Assembly: GCA_945906715.1 (NCBI GenBank) | Contig: CAMDRK010000002.1 | Location: forward strand, 1 to 37,360 | Length of the DNA: 37,360 nt | Origin: Nitrospira lenta | Lineage (GTDB): Bacteria; Nitrospirota; Nitrospiria; Nitrospirales; Nitrospiraceae | Direction: 5' to 3' | Shown here: in pieces, positions 15,811 through 24,715 of the stretch | Position numbering within the stretch: position 1 is the stretch's first letter | Layout of the letters: every line of letters begins with the position of its first letter | Program-made: the position numbers and the translations under genes | The notes under the pieces: generated by a model | The model's input: only the letters and a program-made list of their open reading frames with translations | Databases searched by the model: none | Told to the model about the DNA's origin: nothing

Positions 15811-16683
15811 ATGATCGCGCTGCCAGCGGTCGACATCCGGCGTGCGGTTCGGAAGGGACTCGAAGAAGACCTCGGCCAAGGCGACATCACGACAACGGCG
15901 CTCTTCCCCGAACCGACCCCTGCCAGCGCCAAGATCATCGCCCAACAACCCCTCGTCGTTGCAGGGATGGCAGCGGCCATTCAAACCTTCATTGCAGTCG
16001 ATGCCTCTCTCAAGCTGACTCCATCCAAGCGAGATGGATCCCATGCCAAAACTGGAGATGTGCTATTGCGGATCGAAGGCGATGGGCGATCCATCTTAAT
16101 GGCTGAACGAGTCGCCTTAAACTTTCTCCAACATCTCTCAGGGATCGCCACCCTGACCAATCGCTTCTGCCATGCCGTACATGGCTATCCAGTCAACATT
16201 ATGGATACAAGAAAGACTCTCCCAGGCTGGAGAACTCTTCAGAAATGGGCTGTGTCGCTTGGCGGAGGAACGAACCACCGTACGTCGCTCGGCGATGGCA
16301 TCTTAATCAAGGACAATCATCTGGCCTTGATAAAAAACAAGAAACCGGCTGTCCTTACAGCTTGCCGAATGGCGCAAGCAAAAGCCTCCAAAGACAAGCC
16401 CGTAATTGTCGAAGTGGAATCGTTATCGGAAGTTCGCGACGCCCTGCATGGTAAAGCCGACATTATTCTCCTGGACAATATGACTCCCGCCAGAGTCAAG
16501 CAAGCGGTGAAACTCATCTGCGGCCGCGCGTTAGTAGAAGTCTCCGGAGGCATCACCCTGAAGAACGTGCAAGCGATGGCGGCAGCCGGCCCAGATCGCA
16601 TCTCCATCGGAGCCCTCACCCATTCAGCTCCAGCCGCAACAATCAACCTGGTGCTCGAACCACTGCGCCGGCGTCGCAGTTAG
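15811..16683 (+). CDS. nadC: Nicotinate-nucleotide pyrophosphorylase (quinolinate phosphoribosyltransferase)
   Basis: The protein has 290 residues with the family marks in order: EDLGQGDITTTALFP, the adenine/phosphate-side AERVALNFLQHLSGIAT, DTRKTLPGWR, KWAVSLGGGTNHR, LIKDNH, VEVESLSEV, and VEVSGGITLKNVQAMAAAGPDRISIGALTHS. It converts quinolinate and PRPP to nicotinate mononucleotide in NAD synthesis. It begins 2 nt after valS and so is almost surely co-transcribed. The stop is followed by the MITE-like element (16775-16921), which separates it from birA. Confidence 0.96.
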   Translation: MIALPAVDIRRAVRKGLEEDLGQGDITTTALFPEPTPASAKIIAQQPLVVAGMAAAIQTFIAVDASLKLTPSKRDGSHAKTGDVLLRIEGDGRSILMAERVALNFLQHLSGIATLTNRFCHAVHGYPVNIMDTRKTLPGWRTLQKWAVSLGGGTNHRTSLGDGILIKDNHLALIKNKKPAVLTACRMAQAKASKDKPVIVEVESLSEVRDALHGKADIILLDNMTPARVKQAVKLICGRALVEVSGGITLKNVQAMAAAGPDRISIGALTHSAPAATINLVLEPLRRRRS

Positions 16684-16774
16684 CAGAAAGACACTTTTGA
16701 TACGCGAGAGCTTTGAGAATCCAAACATGACCCACGACAACAAATCTTTCTCGCAGGATGCTCAAAAGACCGTC

Positions 16775-16921
16775 CAGCGAGGCCGCAGGCGAGTCGAATC
16801 CGGAGGCGTAGCATTTCCACCCACCCAACCCCGAGCTGTCTGAACAGCTCTTTTCCCGGAGGGGTACGTTGAGGATTTTGATGAGCCGAGAACGAAGCTG
16901 GCGGTTTTTTTCAGCATCCTG
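16775..16921. mobile_element. MITE-like element G1 with inverted ends
   Basis: The left end AGGATGCTCAAAAGACCGTC is the imperfect inverse of the right end GGCGGTTTTTTTCAGCATCCT. The inside holds GAGGCCGCAGGCG, CCGGAGGCGTA, a small hairpin GAGCTGTCTGAACAGCTC, GGTACGTTGAGG and GAGCCGAGAACGA. No coding frame is present. The same internal words recur in order at 22806-22911, and single ends occur near 3156 and 29327, so it is a dispersed family. The T7 run after a stem could also terminate transcription. The base after the element begins the birA ribosome-binding site. Confidence 0.7.
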
Positions 16922-16931
16922 TTAGGAGCCC

Positions 16932-17771
16932 GTGCAACCCTCGCCGCCACTGACACGAAACACAATCCACAGCACCCTGTCGACCACGTGGCTGGGGCAA
17001 CGGATCGAGCTGTTCGACAGTCTTCCTTCAACGAACCGGGAGGCAACTCAGCTCGCACAGGCAGAAGTGGAACATGGCACGGTTGTCGCCGCCGATAGCC
17101 AGACCGCCGGACGTGGACGGCTTTCCCGAACCTGGTTTTCTCCACCCAGCACCAATCTCTACTGTTCCGTCATCCTCAGGTCAGCACGCCCACCGGAACG
17201 ACTCACAGAATGGCTCTCCTGGTTACCGCTGGTCACAGCGCTGGCCGCAGCCGAAGCAATCGAACAGGTCTCATCCATCCATGTCTCTGTGAAATGGCCC
17301 AACGATCTCCTGATCTCGGAACGGAAAGTCGGCGGAATCCTCTGTGAAAGCGGCACAGGAACGCGGTCAGGCCCCTTCCAGATCATCGGGATCGGCATCA
17401 ACGTCAACGGTGACCATGATGACTGGCCCACTGACCTTCGCGACTCAGCCACGTCGATATGGCAGGAACGGAAGATCGTCGTCGACCGTAACAGGCTGCT
17501 CGCGCAGCTGCTCCTCGAACTCGAACAGTGCCTCGATGAATTGACCCTTCATGGAATCAATCGGCTCGCGTCGGCCTACCATCAGCGCTGCTCGACCATC
17601 GGCCATACCGTACGAGCAACGTTGGGCAATGGAGACATCGTCGTGGGGCTTGCCGAGGGAATCGGCCAGGATGGATCCTTGCGCGTGCAGCCACAGACGA
17701 CTCAGCCTGGCTCAGCATCGCCGGAGGTTATCCACTTGCGTGTAGCCGACATCATCCACGTGAGAACATAA
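16932..17771 (+). CDS. birA: Biotin--[acetyl-CoA-carboxylase] ligase
   Basis: The protein has 279 residues. It has the catalytic core: STNREA, the biotinyl-AMP loop GRGRLSRTW (60-68, matching GRGRxxRxW), KWPND (121-125), KVGGILCE, GIGINVN, and a small C-terminal SH3-like domain. The N-terminal winged helix of E. coli BirA is absent, so this is the ligase-only type and should not act as a repressor. It attaches biotin to the BCCP of acetyl-CoA carboxylase or related carboxylases. The start is GTG 16932 after TAGGAG; no ATG suits the conserved start. coaX follows, a pairing seen in other bacteria. Confidence 0.94.
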   Translation: MQPSPPLTRNTIHSTLSTTWLGQRIELFDSLPSTNREATQLAQAEVEHGTVVAADSQTAGRGRLSRTWFSPPSTNLYCSVILRSARPPERLTEWLSWLPLVTALAAAEAIEQVSSIHVSVKWPNDLLISERKVGGILCESGTGTRSGPFQIIGIGINVNGDHDDWPTDLRDSATSIWQERKIVVDRNRLLAQLLLELEQCLDELTLHGINRLASAYHQRCSTIGHTVRATLGNGDIVVGLAEGIGQDGSLRVQPQTTQPGSASPEVIHLRVADIIHVRT

Positions 17772-17785
17772 ACAGAGTGTTCTTT

Positions 17786-17860
17786 TGGTTTGTTTGGTCT
17801 ATTTGGTTTGTTTGGTTGCACTAGACTAACCAGACAAACGAAACAAACTAGATAACCCAG
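17786..17860. repeat. 9-nt-unit hairpin repeat, copy A6
   Basis: T-rich units GGTTTGTTT, GGTCTATTT, GGTTTGTTT, GGTT on the left and AACCAGACA, AACGAAACA, AACTAGATA, ACCC on the right. It separates birA from coaX, which are on the same strand. Together with A7 and A8 it forms a TTT-rich subgroup. Confidence 0.88.
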
Positions 17861-17906
17861 ATTGTCTGCTGGCCAAATCACCCAACCAAACCGTACAATA
17901 GATTCC

Positions 17907-18698
17907 ATGCTTCTCGTCGTCGATATCGGCAACACCAACATTGTCTGGGGCGTCTATGACGACCACACCCTCGCAGCCCACTGGCGAATAGCCACAGATG
18001 TGAAAAAAACATCGGACGAGTACGGCATTCTCTTTAGCAATCTCCTGACCGCGGCAGAGATCCCCCCAAAACGTCTCACCGGCGCCATCATCTCCAGCGT
18101 CGTACCGACATTGACCGGAACCATCGAAAATATGCTCGAACAATATTTTCACCAGCATCCGATGATCGTCACCTCGGATACGGACACGGGACTTCGACTC
18201 CGTTACGACAATCCAAAAGAAATCGGCAGCGACCGACTGGTGAACGCCGCAGCTGCGTATCATAAATATCTACGCGATCTCATCGTCGTCGATTTCGGCA
18301 CCGCCACGACCTTTTGCGCCATCACAGCAGACGGCGACTACCTCGGAGGCGTCATCGCCCCAGGCCTCGGGATCTCGGCAGAAGCCCTATTCACACGAGC
18401 CGCCAAACTGGCCAAGGTGGAATTGATCAGGCCTAAGACCGTGATCGGTACCGACACGGCCGGCAGTATTCAATCCGGCCTGTTATTCGGGTATGCAGGA
18501 CTGGTAGATACAGTCGTCCGGCGAATGGAACAGGAATTCGGACGCTCATGCTATGTCATCGGTACCGGAGGACTCAGCTCCATCCTGGCAGCAGAAACGA
18601 CGTCCATTCAAAAAATTGAACCACTCTTGACGTTAGAAGGTCTTGAGCTTCTCTACAGACGAACGAAGGGTCTTCCTCCTCCCACTATGCAGGTCTAA
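17907..18698 (+). CDS. coaX: Type III pantothenate kinase
   Basis: The protein has 263 residues from ATG 17907. It shows MLLVVDIGNTNIVWG (the first phosphate motif of the ASKHA fold), GSDRLVNAAAAYHKY, VVDFGTATTFCAI, GGVIAPGLGISAEAL, and IGTDTAGSIQSGLLFGYAGLVD. It phosphorylates pantothenate in the first step of coenzyme A synthesis and, unlike type I and II kinases, normally needs a monovalent cation and is not inhibited by CoA. A TTG at 17862 would add 15 residues that do not fit the family, so I reject it. No strong ribosome-binding site is seen. Repeat A6 lies upstream, element E2 downstream. Confidence 0.95.
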   Translation: MLLVVDIGNTNIVWGVYDDHTLAAHWRIATDVKKTSDEYGILFSNLLTAAEIPPKRLTGAIISSVVPTLTGTIENMLEQYFHQHPMIVTSDTDTGLRLRYDNPKEIGSDRLVNAAAAYHKYLRDLIVVDFGTATTFCAITADGDYLGGVIAPGLGISAEALFTRAAKLAKVELIRPKTVIGTDTAGSIQSGLLFGYAGLVDTVVRRMEQEFGRSCYVIGTGGLSSILAAETTSIQKIEPLLTLEGLELLYRRTKGLPPPTMQV

Positions 18699-18740
18699 CC
18701 CGCGTCATTCACGAAGGCTTCAAATGCAATCGCAAATGTT

Positions 18741-18893
18741 CAGGCGAGAGGCCAGGGGCTAGAGGTTATATCGTGAGACGTGAAACGTGAGACGTGAAAC
18801 GTGAGACGTGAAACGTGAGACGTTAAGCGATTCCCGCTCGACCCCCTCACGCCTTACCCTTTACGCCTTACGTCCCCATTGCCCCTCGCCTGG
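18741..18893. repeat. 7-nt-unit hairpin element, family E, copy E2
   Basis: This copy has more inner units than E1: CGTGAGA and CGTGAAA alternate about seven times (18772-18822). It has the same outer arms (CAGGCGAGAGGCC, and GCCCCTCGCCTGG) and the same middle CGATTCCCGCTCGACCCC. The difference in unit number between copies shows expansion or loss of units. It fills most of the 292-nt gap between coaX and grpE. Confidence 0.88.
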
Positions 18894-18990
18894 CTTCCAA
18901 AGCGGTTTCGTCGTACAAGTAATTAATTTTTCTGGGCCGGTTGACTTTATAGGCCCTATGGCTATCTCCTGACGGACAGAGGAGTCTTGG

Positions 18991-19593
18991 ATGCCTGAAG
19001 AACACAAGAACACGAATACAATCGGGAACTTGGACACTCCATCGCCCGGCGATTGCACCCCCACTGAGGACACAGGTTTGATTGAAGCACTTCAGCTGGC
19101 ACTTACAGCAAAAGCTGAAGAGGCAAAGAGCTTGAACGACAAATATCTCAGACTTGCCGCCGAGTTCGATAACTATAAGCGATTGATCCAGCGCGACCAG
19201 CGCGACCAGATCCGATTCGGCAATGAGCCATTGCTCAAAGAGCTTTTACCGGTTGTCGATAATCTCGAACGGGCCATCAAGGCCTCGCGCGAGGGCGGGC
19301 ATAACGAGGCTCTCATCCAGGGAGTAGATCTCACCCTCAAGCAATTGACGGGCGCCCTGACGCGATTTCATGTCACACCCGTCCAAACGATCGGTCAGCC
19401 GTTCGATCCCGCCACGCATCAGGCGGTCGTATCCATCGCGTCGGAGAAGGTTCCAGCGCAGCATGTGCTGGACGAGCTTCAGAGAGGCTATCTCTTGCAT
19501 GATCGTATCTTGAGAGCGGCCATGGTGAGCGTGTCCACCGGACAGACAGAGGGTGGCGCGACAGGAACAGACAGTACGATTCGTCCATCGTAA
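18991..19593 (+). CDS. grpE: Nucleotide exchange factor GrpE
   Basis: The protein has 200 residues: a poorly conserved acidic N-terminus, a long coiled coil (about 30-70) ending in KYLRLAAEFDNYKRLIQRD, then LLPVVDNLERAI and the C-terminal beta domain with FDPATHQAV and GYLLHDRILRAAMVSVS. It releases ADP from DnaK. ATG 18991 follows GAGGAG. A weak promoter (TTGACT 18941-18946, TATCTC 18963-18968) precedes it. I see no CIRCE inverted repeat, so HrcA control is not supported by the sequence. dnaK follows after 40 nt. Confidence 0.94.
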   Translation: MPEEHKNTNTIGNLDTPSPGDCTPTEDTGLIEALQLALTAKAEEAKSLNDKYLRLAAEFDNYKRLIQRDQRDQIRFGNEPLLKELLPVVDNLERAIKASREGGHNEALIQGVDLTLKQLTGALTRFHVTPVQTIGQPFDPATHQAVVSIASEKVPAQHVLDELQRGYLLHDRILRAAMVSVSTGQTEGGATGTDSTIRPS

Positions 19594-19633
19594 TTTTTAT
19601 CAAAGCCAGACCTAGTGAGGAAGGAGTAGACAC

Positions 19634-21559
<1,926 letters not shown>

Positions 21560-21576
21560 GTTAGAATACCCTCAGT

Positions 21577-21612
21577 AAGACCGAGCTTCACCGATATAGG
21601 GGGCTCGGTCTT
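21577..21612 (+). terminator. Stem-loop between dnaK and dnaJ (partial terminator or processing site)
   Basis: AAGACCGAGC (21577-21586) pairs perfectly with GCTCGGTCTT (21603-21612) around a 16-nt loop. Only a short CTCTTT follows, without a real T run, so full termination is doubtful. A structure here could lower dnaJ expression relative to dnaK, or protect the dnaK mRNA end. Confidence 0.55.
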
Positions 21613-21642
21613 GCTGCTCTTTCACCGTGAGAGACGGCCCCC

Positions 21643-22758
21643 GTGTCCAAGCCCAACTACTACGAAACTTTAGGTGTCGAGCGAACCGCGTCCGAGGACG
21701 AGCTCAAGAAGGCCTATCGAAAGATGGCCCGCCAACACCATCCTGATCTTCAAACGGGAGAGGCGCAGAAGAAAGCCTCTGAAGAAAAGTTCAAAGAAGT
21801 CAATGAAGCCTACGAGACCCTGAGCGATCAGGACAAGCGCAAACGTTACGACATGTTCGGCCACACCGGAACCCAACAGGGCCCCGGACCAGATGGCTTC
21901 GGCTTTGGTGGAAGCGGCTTCGGCGACGCCTTCAACGACATTTTCGAGGACTTTTTCGGAGGCCAGCGAGGCGGCAATCGCGCAGAGCGCGGCAACGACC
22001 TCCAATACAACCTGGAACTGACTTTCGAAGAAGCCGTCTACGGGAAAGAGGCCAAACTCAAAATCCCTCGCTGGGAAATATGCACTGACTGCAAAGGGAC
22101 CGGCGCCAAGAGCGCGGCATCGGTCAAGACCTGCCCCAGTTGCAAAGGGGCCGGACAGATGAGGTTCCAGCAGGGGTTCTTCAGTATCTCCCGTCCTTGC
22201 GGCCAATGCGAGGGAGCGGGACGAATCGTCACAGAGCCCTGCTCGGCCTGCCAGGGCCGCCAACGCACCTACCGAGAACGGACCATCGCCGTGCATATTC
22301 CGGCCGGCATCGAGTCAGGCATGCGTCTGCGCCTCTCGAACGAAGGGGAGCACGGAACCAACGCAGGCCCGCCGGGCGACCTCTATGTGGCAATTACCGT
22401 CAAGCCGCACCAGCTCTTTCAGCGCCAGGGACAGGATATCCTCTGTGACGTCCCGATCCAATTCGTCACAGCCGTACTCGGAGGAAAGATCGAGGTTCCC
22501 ACGCTGAAAGGCAATACGATCATCAAGATTCCTGCCGGCACGCAACAGGATAAAACTCTGCGCATCAAAGGCCTGGGCGTTCCCAGCCTCAAGAACCAGA
22601 GTACCGGCGATCAGGTATTTGTCATTAAGATTCAGATTCCAACCAAACTGACCGCTCGTCAGAAAGAATTGCTCAAAGAATTTGCCAAAGAGAGCGGCAT
22701 GTTGATGGAAGAGGACAGCGACGGATTCTTTGACAAGATGAAAACCTTCTTCGAATAA
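21643..22758 (+). CDS. dnaJ: Chaperone DnaJ (Hsp40)
   Basis: The protein has 371 residues. The J domain (about 4-70) carries the HPD motif in RQHHPDL. A Gly/Phe-rich region follows (GFGFGGSGFGDAFNDIF), then the zinc domain with CTDCKGTG, CPSCKGAG, CGQCEGAG and CSACQGRQ. The last repeat keeps both cysteines but replaces the usual CxxCxGxG glycine end, which is a common mild variation. Two beta-sandwich substrate domains and a C-terminal dimer helix complete a type I DnaJ. The start is GTG 21643. It stimulates the ATPase of DnaK, encoded upstream. Confidence 0.96.
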   Translation: MSKPNYYETLGVERTASEDELKKAYRKMARQHHPDLQTGEAQKKASEEKFKEVNEAYETLSDQDKRKRYDMFGHTGTQQGPGPDGFGFGGSGFGDAFNDIFEDFFGGQRGGNRAERGNDLQYNLELTFEEAVYGKEAKLKIPRWEICTDCKGTGAKSAASVKTCPSCKGAGQMRFQQGFFSISRPCGQCEGAGRIVTEPCSACQGRQRTYRERTIAVHIPAGIESGMRLRLSNEGEHGTNAGPPGDLYVAITVKPHQLFQRQGQDILCDVPIQFVTAVLGGKIEVPTLKGNTIIKIPAGTQQDKTLRIKGLGVPSLKNQSTGDQVFVIKIQIPTKLTARQKELLKEFAKESGMLMEEDSDGFFDKMKTFFE

Positions 22759-22805
22759 CAATGGCGAGCTGGAGTCTGTCCAAGTAATCTTCGGTACGAG
22801 GCAAA

Positions 22806-22911
22806 GGAGCTGCAGGTAGATGCGAGGCCGCAGGCTCGAAAAAACCGGAGGCGTATTCACTGGAATACGTTGAGGCTTTTCTCGAGCCGAGAACGACGCA
22901 GATGCTTGCAG
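22806..22911. repeat. MITE-like element G2 (partial relative of G1)
   Basis: GCTGCAGG..GATGCGAGGCCGCAGGC, CCGGAGGCGTATTCAC, AATACGTTGAGGCTTTT and GAGCCGAGAACGACGC repeat the internal words of G1 in order, but the AGGATGCT ends are missing. It fills the gap between dnaJ and rsmE. Confidence 0.65.
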
Positions 22912-22928
22912 ATCGTTTGCCGCAGCCT

Positions 22929-23672
22929 ATGTCTACATTCTTCGTCAACTCTGACGCCATCACTCCACCCACGATCTGCATGACCGGTGATCTTCTCCAT
23001 CATCTTCGTGATAGTCTCCGCTTGCGCCCAGGAGACGCTCTCATACTCAACGACGGATGCGGAACCCGCTATCGCGTGGAAGTGACCCACGTCACCCCAC
23101 AGGCCATCGACAGCCGCATCATCGACCGACAGACCGAACCGGCGCATAGAACCCCACCGATCGTGCTCGGCCAGGCTTTGATCAAAGGCGACAAGATGGA
23201 CTGGGTCATTCAGAAGTCCACAGAACTCGGCGTTGCGACCATCCTGCCCATTCACAGCACACACAGCGTCATCAAGCCCAACCCTGAACGATCGGAACAT
23301 CAACGGTCCAGATGGGAGCGCATTGCGCGAGACGCGGCGCAACAGTCCGAACGATGGACGCTTCCCACTATCGCAGACCCGGTAAGCCTCGCAGAAATCT
23401 GCCGACGATATGCTACGGCGCCGCTAAAAGGCCTGTTCGCAGAGCGCTCCAACGGCTCCTCTCTCGCAACCATCCCATTGCCGGCAGATCGTCAGCAACC
23501 GATTATCTTGTTGATTGGGCCTGAAGGAGGATGGGCACCGGACGAGCAACGTCTTGCACAGGAGCAGGGTTTCCTCCCGCTCACCCTCGGACCACGAATC
23601 TTGCGAGCCGAGACTGCAGCGATCGCCGCGCTCAGCATTCTCCAGTCAAGGCTCGATCAGATGGAAAACTGA
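22929..23672 (+). CDS. rsmE: 16S rRNA (uracil(1498)-N(3))-methyltransferase
   Basis: From ATG 22929 the protein has 247 residues. It has an N-terminal PUA-like domain (FFVNSDAI through RYRVEV) and a SPOUT methyltransferase domain with GQALIKGDKMDWVIQKSTELGV, RWERIARDAAQQSER, LLIGPEGGWAPDE and LGPRILRAETAAIAALSILQ. The knot motifs GPEGG and LG.RILRaETA are typical. It methylates U1498 of 16S rRNA in the 30S subunit using SAM. An upstream ATG at 22902 lies at the end of element G2 and adds residues unlike the family, so I start at MSTFFV. Confidence 0.94.
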   Translation: MSTFFVNSDAITPPTICMTGDLLHHLRDSLRLRPGDALILNDGCGTRYRVEVTHVTPQAIDSRIIDRQTEPAHRTPPIVLGQALIKGDKMDWVIQKSTELGVATILPIHSTHSVIKPNPERSEHQRSRWERIARDAAQQSERWTLPTIADPVSLAEICRRYATAPLKGLFAERSNGSSLATIPLPADRQQPIILLIGPEGGWAPDEQRLAQEQGFLPLTLGPRILRAETAAIAALSILQSRLDQMEN

Positions 23673-23676
23673 TTTT

Positions 23677-23741
23677 GAGTTCGAGGTTCTATGTTCGAGG
23701 TTTCAAGAAAACTTTGAACTTCGAACCTCGAACTTCGAACC
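23677..23741. repeat. 7-nt-unit hairpin repeat, family C, copy C1
   Basis: GAGTTCGAGGTTCTATGTTC and GAGGTTTC pair with GAACTTCGAACCTCGAAC and TTCGAACC; the unit is GTTCGAG. It lies between the convergent rsmE and YCF48-like genes, 4 nt after the rsmE stop, so it could close both transcripts. Confidence 0.85.
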
Positions 23742-23746
23742 GCTTA

Positions 23747-24715
23747 TCAGCGCCCGAGACTCAGATGAACGATCGTCCCTTTTCCCCCGCTGGCCCAGCC
23801 CTCCGACCTAGTAGGGAACGAAAGGCCGAATAACGAGGCCTTTGCGATTGCACCCTGCTCAGTCCAGGTAAAACCGCTGTCAGTGCTCCGATAGACCATA
23901 CCCCGTTCCCCCACAATCCATCCGGTCTGGGGATCGGTAAAACGCACTTTCAAGAGATCTGTCAGCTTCGTACAGGTGCTGGTGCAGGGCAACGTGCGAT
24001 CGATCCATTGAAGGCCGCCATTGCTTGTCTGAAAGATGGCTCCGGCGTTTCCAACGGCCCATCCAGTCGACGTATCGGAAAAAAACACATCGAACAACGT
24101 GACAGCCCCCTGAGTCTCCTGAGGAGTCCAGGTGATTCCGCCGTCGTCCGTCATCAAGACAGTCCCTACTGCCCCAACCACCGTCCCGTGCTGTGCGGTA
24201 AGAAATTGAATGCCGTAGAGCGCTGCGCTCGTCTTGCTCGCTTGATCGACCCAGTGCAGTCCACCATCCTTCGTATGGAGAATGGTTCCGTTGCCACCGA
24301 CCACCCACCCCTCGCTGGGCGACACAAACGAGAGACCGTAGAACGCGACCTGGGTATCGGCGAGTTGTGAGGACCAGGTCTCTCCCCCATCTTGGCTCCT
24401 ACGAATCGTCCCATTGGCTCCAATAGCCCACCCCAGCTTCTCATTGAGAAAGAATACTCCCGAGAGGCTTGCAGTGGTGCCACTGACGACCATCTTCCAC
24501 TTCTTCCCGCCATCGATCGTCTTCACAATGGTACCGCCGGACCCCACCGCCCAGCCCAGCAGAGGCGTATGAAAATAGAGCCCCATCAGGATAGCTTCCG
24601 TATGGCTCACTTGAGGGGTAATCGTCAGAGGAGAGTCAGCAGGCCAGGAAGGAGTGATGCATAGCTGCGCTGCCAGCGCCGCGACCGCAAGGTATCCAGG
24701 CAATCCGTATCTCAC
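23747..24715 (-). CDS. Exported YCF48-like beta-propeller protein
   Basis: The protein has 322 residues. An N-terminal signal peptide (about 1-25, AVAALAAQLCITPSWPA) is followed by six or seven blades of a BNR/Asp-box propeller with the recurring pattern GWAVG..GTI..T.DGG..W. This matches YCF48/HCF136-type photosystem assembly factors; in non-phototrophs such proteins are envelope proteins of unknown role. A Cys pair in LPCTSTCTKL may form a disulfide. Its start codon overlaps the end of the TIG-domain gene by 4 nt (24712-24715), so the two are translated together and probably act together at the cell surface. Confidence 0.85.
   Translation of the reverse strand: MRYGLPGYLAVAALAAQLCITPSWPADSPLTITPQVSHTEAILMGLYFHTPLLGWAVGSGGTIVKTIDGGKKWKMVVSGTTASLSGVFFLNEKLGWAIGANGTIRRSQDGGETWSSQLADTQVAFYGLSFVSPSEGWVVGGNGTILHTKDGGLHWVDQASKTSAALYGIQFLTAQHGTVVGAVGTVLMTDDGGITWTPQETQGAVTLFDVFFSDTSTGWAVGNAGAIFQTSNGGLQWIDRTLPCTSTCTKLTDLLKVRFTDPQTGWIVGERGMVYRSTDSGFTWTEQGAIAKASLFGLSFPTRSEGWASGGKGTIVHLSLGR

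Noticed and set aside
18900..18990. CIRCE element before grpE
   Set aside because: No TTAGCACTC/GAGTGCTAA inverted repeat is present; only a weak promoter can be proposed.
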